DNA of 64,000 nucleotides, taken from Coniferiporia sulphurascens. Taxonomy: Eukaryota > Basidiomycota > Agaricomycetes > Hymenochaetales > Hymenochaetaceae. This document shows, in pieces, positions 35,039 to 45,000 of this stretch. Position numbers and translations under genes: made by a program. The stretch spans positions 806,001 to 870,000 of the forward strand of contig NBBA01000016.1 of assembly GCA_002794785.1 (NCBI GenBank). The letters are read 5' to 3'. The notes under the pieces were generated by a model. The model had not been told where the DNA came from. It did no database searches and was given only the letters and a program-made list of their open reading frames with translations. Each line of letters begins with the position of its first letter. Position 1 is the first letter of the stretch.

Positions 35039-37335
35039 ATGAAACTCCCCCGCCTCTCAGGCGCTGTCAATGCGGTTGGCGTCGGCGCGTCTCTGCTCGC
35101 GGTGGTGCCATCCGTTGGGGCTGTCTCGTTCCCCATTGTCGGGCGCTCCCGGTCGTCTCCCCGAGACCAGCTTTCGAAGAGGTCCGTAAACATGTACGGC
35201 TCGTTCGGCAACGGCAGCACCGAAGTGTCCAATTTTGGGGACATCAGCTACGCCACCAATATCTCTCTCGGTGGGGTTGAATTCGAGATCCTGATTGACA
35301 CTGGAAGGTTCGTCAGATTGTGTAGTTTTGAAAGAGTCCCACTTAGGGTCCGAGACGATTGTAACAGCTCCGACCTTTGGGTAGCCGACGCTATACCCGG
35401 GGCGAAGAACCTGAGCGTGCCCACTAAGGTCGTCTATGGGACGGGCGAAGCCGCAGGTATTAACAGAACCAAACAGGCCAAGTCAGTCAATTAACCCCCC
35501 GTGTAGGTTTTATACACATGGCTACGATGGAGTTCGACGGAATAACCATTCCTAACCAAGCCTACTGTATGTATCTTTCATATCAATCGAATCACGCAAA
35601 GAGGGCTGACACACTTTTCCTTAGTCCAAGCCATCAACAATGTCAGCGAACTCCCTAATCCGACGGGTATCCTTGGGCTCGGGCCGAGTAACAGCTCAAA
35701 CGTGCTAGCGGCGATGAACAACTCTGTCGTCGGTGCAACCCCGTTGGACCGCATCTTTATGCAGGACAGAACGACACCGAACTTCCTTTCCGTCGAGCTC
35801 TCGCGCGCACCCGACAAAAACTTCGCTGACGGCACGCGCGAGGCACAGTTCGGACAGCTTTCAATCGGCGAGGTCGTCGAGGGCTTCGAGGCGATTCTTA
35901 ACGAGACAAAGCTGCCTGCGCTTGTCGATCAGTTCGGTGTACAGCACTGGCAAACTCTGCTTGACTGTGATGGGATCATCGGACCAGACGGCCAAAGGAT
36001 CAACACGACGACGGGTGTCCCGAACCCTACTGCTGGGACGGAGGATCAGCTTCACGTCATGTTCGACACTGGCTTCACATTTCCCCAGATAGGCCTGGCT
36101 CTCGATGACTTATTTGGCTGTGATTATTTATTTGAGACGTTCTCTCAGGTGCCAAGAGCAATTGCAGACGCCATTTACGGCCGTATCCCAGGTGCGACGT
36201 TCGTTCCCGAGGAGAATGATGTGACGAACTTCTGGAGAATCCCTTGTGATTATGAGCTGAATGTCACGTTCTTGTTTGCTGGCGTCGAGTATCCGATTTC
36301 GCCATTGGATCTGTCTGTATTCGTTAAGGCGGACGAGAACGGTACACAATTTTGCGGGTCTGGCGTAAGTCCCAGAAAATGTTTTGGAGAGAGGGTGACT
36401 GACCGATGTGTTGGTGTGCCATAGTATCAGCAGACACTAGACAATATTGCTGGAAACACAGGCTTCGGTGCACTCGACGCTATCCTTGGAATGGGTTTCC
36501 GTGAGTCTACCTTCGTTCAACTCCTCCGTTGCCTAGCTCAGTCGCAATTTTCATTTCGTTCTGCAACTCAGTTCGTAACGTGTACATCCTGATCAACTTT
36601 GGTGACTTCGTTGAAGGTTCAAATTCTACTGTCGCACCACCGTATATCCAGCTGCTCTCCACACTAAACCGCACGGCAGCCCATCTTGACTTTGTGAACT
36701 CTCGTCTGGGCGGTGTTGACACGACGGGTTCTCAGCCACCGCTCCTCCCACCCGACCAGGCCCAACACTCACCTTCGGGGAATAGTACGACCAGTGGTGC
36801 AAGCATTAGCTCGTCTACAGCCACAAGCGCGGGTGCTCTGAGCACGAGCACAGACACTAACAGCACAGATACGCATGTCGGAAGTACAAGCGTGCAATCT
36901 GGCACGAATGTGGGCGTTACCGGTTACGGCACGGGTACGAGCAGTGGCGTCGTCAGCACCGGCACCAGTTCCAATGTGGATGCTGTGGCCGGCGCAGACT
37001 TGAACAGTCAGGACATGAGCACGAAGGACGCTTACCGTCTTAGTTCTAATTCCGACTCTTCGAGCGAGCCGGTGTATGAAAAGACGTGGTTCATCGCCCT
37101 CATGATCGTGCTCGGCGTGATCGTGCTCGCACTCATAAGCCTCGTAGTGTTGCGTCTCAAGCGCAGACGCCACAGCAACGTTCGCTCGGAGGATGCGTTC
37201 GTGCCCCCACTCACAGGAGAGGCGTCGTACAAGCCACTGCTGACCGGTGCGAAACACATGGGACACGACGACGACGCGTTGTATCGTACGAAATACGACG
37301 AGCCGTCATATGAAAATGATGGGCGATACGCGTGA
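35039..37335 (+). CDS. Membrane-anchored A1 aspartic peptidase, copy B
   Basis: Six exons: 35039-35307, 35368-35456, 35507-35566, 35625-36364, 36425-36500, 36572-37335, giving 665 aa. It is a close paralogue of copy A in inverted orientation: the first three exons have the same lengths (269, 89 and 60 nt). Catalytic motifs are DTGSSDLWV (across intron 1) and FDTGFTFPQ; the flap is VVYGTGEAAG. Where copy A has its fourth intron (59 nt), copy B has 60 nt in frame and no GT donor, so 20 extra residues (IGLALDDLFGCDYLFETFSQ) would be translated just after the second catalytic motif, which could disturb the fold. The Ser/Thr/Gly-rich stalk is about 80 residues longer than in copy A. A transmembrane helix (WFIALMIVLGVIVLALISLV) and cytoplasmic tail follow. 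Confidence 0.85.
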
Positions 37336-38284
37336 TATCCACCTCTTTACTCTGTCTCCTCGATCCTTGCCTTTCCATGGATGGTACATAAGTTATTTGC
37401 TCCTTTCGGGCATATTTATCTCACATCTCAACTCGTTTTTCTCAATTGTCTAATTTTGTTTTCAACGTGCCATGTACCCTTCCTCTGCTGTATGCAGACC
37501 TGGCGCTTCTTCGTAGCCCTGTAATGTAACTTTGCATAGTTGTTAGTGCCCAAAATTATTTGATCGCTTTCGATTTTGGCATCTTCTTTTACCTGAGGTC
37601 TCATTTATAGCGTAAAATGCACATTATTTTGTGAATGTCTGCCATAGTATAACCCCTTGATTACTACCAGCAATCTTGTTCCCCTTTATAGATGATTTCC
37701 TTTTTCGTGCACGCATACTATAAGTTGGTTTCTGTATCTCGAGATTCTCATTCGACGCTCGAAATACGGGTGAGCATAGAACCTTCATGTAAAGTTAGCT
37801 GGAATCTTATTTATTTATTCTGACGCCCCGAAATACAGGCTAGTCATATCATTTACGCTAATGTTTCCACGCAGCATGGAAACTTGAAGACTCTCGTGCC
37901 CCTTGGCTTGTACTTATCACGTAGCTGTATTTTTATCTGTATAACGCTTTATGGGTTCTAATTAGTGCTGTTATCTAAGCCAGCATCCGACGCGGATGGA
38001 TAGAAGCTTGAAGAGCATCATACGACTTGTAGGTGTTCATAGCATGAACAAATCTTATAGAAGTCAATCTACCGCTGCTGTATGATAAACTGACTCGGAC
38101 CTTCTTGCTGATCGTCAATTTCGCAGGAACTTAGGTAACGTCAGCCTGAACTATCATTCATTTTTTCTGCTACTCGTCCGTATCGGGATTGTAAGCCACT
38201 CGTACACCGAGCCGACAACTGAATAAATAGTGACATCGCACAAGTATAAGATTTGCCCATGCGAATGGACCCAATATCTGCCCA
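37336..38284. other. Convergent intergenic region
   Basis: This is the 3' flank of peptidase copy B and of permease 1, which converge here. It is T-rich with no supported gene. Confidence 0.4.
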
Positions 38285-40467
38285 CTACTGCTTCTCGTCG
38301 AAAACGATTTCTTCAGCATCTGTAGTGATATCGACGCCTCGTTCAATGGTCTTCACCGGTCCAGTGAACCACCGCCGCGCAGAAAGCACCCAATGTAGTC
38401 CCGCATAGATGAAAACGGACATAAGAACTACGACCGAGTAGTCTGTCGCGACATCATCATCACCATCGCGCTCAGATAAAGGGAAAACTGAACGCACTCA
38501 TTTCCGAAGCGTCGACGCTTTGCGTAGACGGAAAAAGTAGGAGGATGATGATGAAGGAGACCCACGCTACAGAGAGCACACCGAGCGGAACAGCCCAGCG
38601 TCCGAGATTGAACGGCCCACGTACGAACGTTTCGCGTCCCGATGTGATGCGCAGAGTAATCGGGGTGATGTACGAGGTGTACATTCCAATGACGGACATG
38701 CTGCGTTTTCCAGGTGACTTATCCGTTAGATAGTAGTCCGGCACCAAGATGGAGAAAACGCGCACCCTGCAAGGGATGAGAGTGCGGCCTCGGAGAAGCC
38801 GAGCACACCGCAGATACCTGCAATACTAACAACGAGCCAGGCGGCATGCACGGGCGTCTGCGTATATGAGTTAATGCGGCGCCAATAACGCGAGCCTGGG
38901 AGCGCGCCGTCTCGCGCGAACGCGAACACAACCCTCGACGCATCGACCAGCTGCGCGGCGCCACTCACGAACTGTAAAGGACGCGCCAAGTTAGAGTTCG
39001 CCTCGTGAACGAACGAGGGAAAGTATCTACCTCCACCATTATGATAAGTGACCACACTGTTAACATGCCCTTCTTCCCAAGGACGTCCAAAAAGAGCTGC
39101 CCCATGGGAAGGGAAAGCTTTGTCTCGAGCAACGCAGGGACAGATACGATTGTAAAGGACGCAGCAATCATTGCAAGCCATCCAAGAAATGCAGTCGCGA
39201 ACACACTGATGAGTAGTGCGAGCGGCGCAGCACGTGACTCATTCGCAGTTTCCTCGCTGATATGTGCAGCGGAGTCGTCTACACATGTCAAAAAATTGGG
39301 TTCCTTAAATGGAACGGAATGATCACAGTAGAAAAGACTTACAGCCAGTAAGAGTCCACATCGGAGCCGTGAAGGCCAGGAGAAACGCCCAGCCATCTCC
39401 GACTCATTATTATACAGCCAGATACGGCAAAAAGCAGCTGATACACACCATTCTTCCAGCCGGTGTTGTTTTCGAACTTTTTAAATGCGTCACGCGTAGA
39501 GACCTTGTTGTCTCCTGAGCAGACGTACGGGGCGATTATTGTACCGATTGTTGTCCCTACTGTAGAGCCGGTTTGATTATCAGGTAAAGTGCACTGTCAA
39601 ACCAGGAGATGAATTGCCCACTGCCGATGATGGCGTAGAATAAATTCAGCCTCGCCAGGACACTTGTCGCGGCGGAGCATATGATACCGTGAAGAAGAAG
39701 GATGCCAAGGAGAATACCGAAAGTAGGTCCGTCACCCAGGTTGATCGAGCCATCAGATCCGACCGCAAGTGCAGTCGTTATCATCTGTGCACTGCAATTG
39801 AGATCCTCTTTCAATACATCCTGAACGAAAAGTACAGGGAGCGATTCAAAAGAATGAAGCCAAGGCCTGAGTCTTACCAAATGAATTCGATAGAGCATAC
39901 AAGCGTCACTTGGCCAGTAATGTTCGCCCAACCGGTAATCCAGCTCGCGAGCGCTGACCACTGTGGAGGCGCAAGTTTGGCAGAAAAGTAGTACAGACCC
40001 GCGCTAGTCCTGACAGATGCCGTACGATTAATACGCGCGGTGAAGAAAATATAGGTACATAAAGAAAACTCACGGCATAGAAGATGCGAGCTCGGCCAGA
40101 CAAGCGGCGATGGGCAGGACGAACAGCGAAGGGATGAGCCAGCCGAATACCATGCCTACATGTCCTCCCGAGACAAGCGGGAAAGAGAACGTAGACGCGA
40201 CAGATGCGATAGCGCCGCCCATGATTGTAAAGCCGAAAGCGATTGTTTCTATAGCCTCTCGGGAGTGTACAACTTAGGGTGCAGTGGTCAACTACTGTGG
40301 CAAACGAGTAGGCTCACTGAAAATTCGCGCTTGAACTCGGCCTTGTAGCCTAGCTCAGCGAGGAGTTTGTTGTCCGCATGGTGAAGGGTATTAAGGGCGG
40401 CGACATTGTTTACTTTGCTAACAATTTCCGTCGATACGTCGGCGCTCTCCTCCCGGTCTTTCGTCAT
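38285..40467 (-). CDS. GABA/amino-acid permease (APC superfamily), copy 1
   Basis: Ten exons: 40467-40318, 40255-40074, 40009-39878, 39791-39622, 39559-39449, 39396-39343, 39278-39031, 38971-38766, 38700-38498, 38442-38285, giving 537 aa. The head HHADNKLLAELGYKAEFKRE precedes helix 1. The helix 1-2 region reads FPLVSGGHVGMVFGWLIPS. Then come TSAGLYYFSAKLAP, SWITGWANITGQ, YDSAAHISEETANESRAAPL and FAFARDGALPGSRYWRRI, all hallmarks of fungal GABA/choline-type APC permeases (UGA4/BAT1-like). About twelve hydrophobic helices are present. It should import GABA or related amino acids with protons across the plasma membrane. The donor of intron 4 is gtgggc, weak but canonical. A paralogue with the same exon plan lies at 60136-62351 on the same strand. 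Confidence 0.87.
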
Positions 40468-41260
40468 AGTATTAGCCTGCCTGCCAAGGACAAAGTACAA
40501 GTTCAAAATCGAGACGGAAGTCGTTGTGAGTGTCAGAGCAGAGGCCTTAGACCAAGTCGTTGCAAGGAGAAGACCACTGGCAGTAGCTTTCGCCAAGACT
40601 GATGGTCACGATACCCGTATAATGCGTATCCCGGAAGTAAGGTCAGAGCAGACTCCTTCGAACCAACAAAATTATCGGGGAGCTTGTTACTGTATTTCTG
40701 CAGTTCCCGATAAGCAGCGAGTTTCCCATCACGTCGGAGCGCCGGTGGAGAACGCGTGGTTTGGCTTCAAGTGGCGGAAGCTTTCAGATATAGATAAGGG
40801 TCAATTTTCGTGGCTTCTTCTAAGTGATGGAAGCATTCAGTGGAGGCTGATAACAAGCTAAACTTCATGTCCGACGTTGTGGCAACGGGTAGACTGCAAA
40901 TACTGTCTACTGTCTTTCTTTCTCTTTGGCTTTCAGCACAAATGACTTTACTCACTGAGGTACCGCCCAACATTTGTGTGCGCTGCAAGAGCTGCGGTTA
41001 TGCGATGAAATTGCGGGCATCGTGGGGAAATAAAGAAGTTAAAGGAGCAGTAAAGCCTCGGAACACAGCGACATAAACCTTACGTCAGCTGCTTTCAAGG
41101 AAGTTTCAGAAAAAGAAACTGATCGACGCGTTTTCCATATTCGGATATACAGTTAATCACCGGTCAATGGGACAGCACCAGTCAATGGGACACCGGGCTA
41201 GAGAGCGCTATGTCCATTCAATTTTCTTCATTATCTTTGCATTTTTCAGCCAAGCGTGTA
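40468..41260. other. Upstream region of permease 1
   Basis: The promoter side of permease 1. The open frames at 40406-40861 and 40840-41076 show no recognisable protein. A short direct repeat containing GTCAATGGGACA occurs twice near 41162 and 41180. Confidence 0.4.
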
Positions 41261-41554
41261 CAGGTGGATGTAAAAAGTTACGGACCGACCGAAAAAGGAA
41301 AGAGATTAGACACCCTCATTCTAATCTTTTTTATGAGCCAAAACATAACTGCAGCTTGTACATAGACATGCCAACATATTTTAACACTAATTATAGGGTC
41401 TTCACTTCCTACACTGAGTCAAGTTGTTTGCCCTGCATGAACAGCAAAAAAGGTCTTTCATGCTCAGTGTGAGCCTCCTTCCTTTTTTGGACGCTACGTA
41501 ATGAAGCTAAAATTTTCATTAAAGTGTGTCCCACTACCTTTTTACATCCACCTG
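41261..41554. mobile_element. TA-flanked MITE, third family (294 bp)
   Basis: The left end CAGGTGGATGTAAAAAG is repeated inverted at the right end (CTTTTTACATCCACCTG), with TA at 41259-41260 and 41555-41556. There is no transposase gene. The inverted repeat is unlike the other two MITE families here. It lies in what was the 3' flank of P450 copy 1 before the copia insertion. Confidence 0.75.
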
Positions 41555-41736
41555 TAATTCGGATCAGCGGGATCAGTCGCTCCGGACTTTGTGGTACCAG
41601 GTCGCAACTCGCTTTTTAAGCCATTTATCGTCCGCGGCATCATCATTATAAAACAACATCAATACGAGTAGTTCCAATAATACCATACTTATTAAACTAT
41701 TCGCATTTCAGTATGGGCCGGTATATCGACCATTCG

Positions 41737-41761
41737 TTAATTCTTGACTAGTGAGACTTTT
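41737..41761 (-). pseudogene. Severed last codons of P450 copy 1
   Basis: On the minus strand the sequence just left of the retrotransposon reads AAAGTC TCA CTA GTC AAG AAT TAA, i.e. VSLVKN and stop. This matches the end of P450 copy 2 (VSLVRN, stop). The 5-bp target duplication CTTTT (41757-41761 and 47207-47211) joins it to the rest of the gene at 47212. It is therefore the original C-terminus, now 5.4 kb from the gene body. Confidence 0.85.
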
Positions 41762-42023
41762 TATTAAATAAATAAATATAACGAATGATATAAATATAGT
41801 ACGTGGTCATATGAACAACCACCTTACTAAGTGAATGATAACGCAACGATAACACCATACGATATAGGAGCTAGATAGTTATAGTAGTACTAGCCCACGG
41901 AACATGTATATAAGGGGAGCTGGTCTCACCCTAGAAATACATTGGTTTACGCTGATAACCCACCTTTGCCTCAACTTCACCACTGCACCTCATTGTCTAC
42001 CACAACGTGCGCAGATTTTAAGA
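41762..42023 (+). repeat. 5' LTR of the copia element
   Basis: Starts TATTAAATAAATAAATATAA and ends GATTTTAAGA. It contains the TATA-like string TGTATATAAGGGGAGC, a probable RNA start region. The ends are not the usual TG...CA, but the 5-bp duplication and the adjacent primer site fix them. Confidence 0.9.
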
Positions 42024-42034
42024 GGTTATGAGCC
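42024..42034 (+). other. Primer-binding site, complementary to the initiator tRNA-Met anticodon arm
   Basis: GGTTATGAGCC directly follows the 5' LTR. Its complement, GGCTCATAACC, reads through a CAT anticodon with the following AA, as in the anticodon arm of tRNA-iMet, rather than the tRNA 3' end. Copia of Drosophila is known to prime with a half-tRNA-iMet in this way. The match to the host tRNA is inferred, as no tRNA gene lies in the window. Confidence 0.65.
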
Positions 42035-42092
42035 TTGACTCTACAACTAACGAAACAATTAACAAAAATACACATCCTTGAATAACAAAATT

Positions 42093-45000
42093 ATGTCTGA
42101 CGGACAGAAACCAAACACTCGTGAGCAAACACGTTTGCAAAAATTATCAGGATTAAGAATAATTGCTAATGAACTAAAAATAACGTATACACAGTCATCT
42201 ACTATCGAAGAACTTGAAGAAAAAATTCAAAAAGCTAAAGATAGCAAAAGGTTAGTCAACCTAATAATTCAATGTAACCTAAGACAAATACCTATTAACG
42301 GAACGGAACAACAAATACAAGATTGAATTAACAGGTATGATAACTCTAACAATGATGAAAAATTAAAAATAAAAACTGACTATAAAATGGAATTAACGAA
42401 TCATGCTAAAGATTTAGGAATATCAGACCAAGGAAAATCATCCGAAATCAGATACCGAATAAGTACATATTTGGGTATATCTGATCCAAATGAAAAAGAA
42501 CAATTTAAAATTGACAACCCTTATATTAAGCCAGAAGAAGAAAGTGATAAAAAAGAAGACAACGATAAAAAAGAAGATAACGAAGAAGAAAACTCCGAAG
42601 AATATAAAAATAACCCATCACGTGAGCCATCAGAACCATCTGATGATTCAGACGCTAACGATACCGAGGAAGATGAACCGAGTATGGCAACTAAACTCGC
42701 GGAACTCCAGAAATTCTTCGACGGAATTGAGAAACTCGATGGGCACAGAAACTACAAACTCTGGAATTACAGAGTCCGCAGTGCCATCGAGAGTGCAGGT
42801 TACGGTAACCTGCTCACTAACTCCCCAGGAACTGGAGAGAATGGTATATCAAGCGCTTTATATAATGGCATTATGCGCACTATGCCCGACAAAATATTGG
42901 CTTATTATCTTAATTTTAACAAAGATATTCCAGTGCTACTCAAAGTGCTTGATGGACGATATAATGTCCAGACAACAATTACAAAGGGCTTTAACGAGGC
43001 TGCCCTTTTTGATATCAGAGGTCATGTCAGCCATTTCGATGGAACACTCGATAACCTCAGCAATAAATACGAGGAACTAATAGCCCAAGGGGTAAAAGTT
43101 TCAGAGTTGACATACATATTGGCCATTACGAGGGCAATGCCCGAACAATATCAATACGTACTCATGCAGAGTGAGTTGTATATTAAAACAATTAACGAAA
43201 CAAACCCAGACAAAGATGAAATTGAACTAACCCCTCAATTCTTATTAACGGCACTGAGAAATGCCTTCGAGGGGTGGCGTAAAAATCATCAGAGAACAGG
43301 AGCGGCAGCTAATCACCTGCCCAAGGACGAGTGGAACCACCCCTATTTCAGGGGCCGTGGATGCGGTAACAGCCGCGGTGTACAGCCACGAGGTCGCGGC
43401 TATAGAGGCCATGGAGGATATATGCGAGGACGAGGACGTGGGGGATATTCCCCTAACCAACAATCACACGTTATTAAGTGCTACAATTGTAACAAACTAG
43501 GGCACTTTAGTCGAGACTGCTGGGGGCCAAAAACGGAATGGACGAAAGCAGCTCAGAAAAAGAAAGAGGACGCGAACAACGACAAAGGAAAAGGGAAGGA
43601 AATGGGTGCGTCAGCGGCACCGACAACAACTGGGGCAAGTGTGGCCCAGGCTAAACATACCGCAGCATCAGCAGCAGCAACAAACGTCACATCGAGCTCT
43701 CAAATCGAGTTAAGTGCCATAATAGGCCAAGGTGAAACCGCCTTTATAACTGAAATCGACAACGACAACGACTTCGACATGGGAGAATTCCCAATTTATT
43801 CATATAACGACTTCCTTGACGCACTAGGAAACCACGACAGTGCCATGGAAGATGTGGATGACAATAATTTAAATGTAAGCATTAATGCTATAACAACAGA
43901 AAAATTTGCTAATAATGTTTATTCCTCAATGGATATAATCGATACTGGTGCAACGATACATCTAACACCATATCTAAACCGATTACGAAACACTTATAAA
44001 ACCGACACAATAATAATAACAGCTGCAAACAAAACAATGTTCAATGCAAATATAGTAGGGGATCTTAAGCTTTACATCCCCAACGGACACTCGGTAAGTG
44101 TCATTATATTATCAAACGTATATTACAATCCTAAAATGAATATGACATTAGTCTCTCAAGGACTTCTATGTCAAGACAGCTACGAATTTATTTATAAAGA
44201 AAACGAATGCACAATAAAGTATCCTAATGGATCTTTATGCGGAAAAATTAAAAATATAAATGGATTGTATAGTATATTTAATAACAATGTACAAGCGGCT
44301 ACAAAAAAAGTAACATTATTTGAACTTCACAAAAAACTCGGGCATATAAGTTATGCTTACATAAAGCGATTACTAAAAGAAGATCAAATTACAAACAATA
44401 AAATTTCAAATTATGACAAAATTCAATGCACAATTTGTCTTGAAGCAAATATAAAAAGAATGCAAATTCCAAAATTACGTATTTCAAAGTTAGCCGAAAA
44501 ATTTGGCGATCATATACATATGGACATATGGGGTCCAGCATCCACACATGCAATAGGAGGATATAAATATCTTCTAACACTTGTAGACGACGCTACAAGA
44601 TGGATAAAAATGATTTTATTAAAAACAAAAGACGAAGGCCTAAATGCTTATACGACTTGGGCTACTATGCTCAATACACAATTCAATATAAAAATAAAAA
44701 TATTACAAAGTGATAATGATACAGTGTTTTTAAGTAAACAATTCACTGAATATCTAGAAAAACATGGAACAATACGAAAGCTGACTGTTCTCGATACGCC
44801 ACAACAAAATGGAGTAGCAGAATGATCACATCAAACAATTTTAAATAATACACAAGTAAATCTGCTACAAGCAAAATTACCACCCAGTCTATGGGGAGAA
44901 GCTGTAAAATACAGCACTTATGTTTACAATAGAACGCCAAAAAGTGCTATTGATTTTAAAACACCATACTTTAAAAAGTATAACGAAAATTATAATATTG

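Noticed and set aside
39560..39625. A GC donor for intron 4 of permease copy 1
   Set aside because: Alignment with copy 2 places the junction three bases on, at GT (gtgggc), and gives equal exon lengths.
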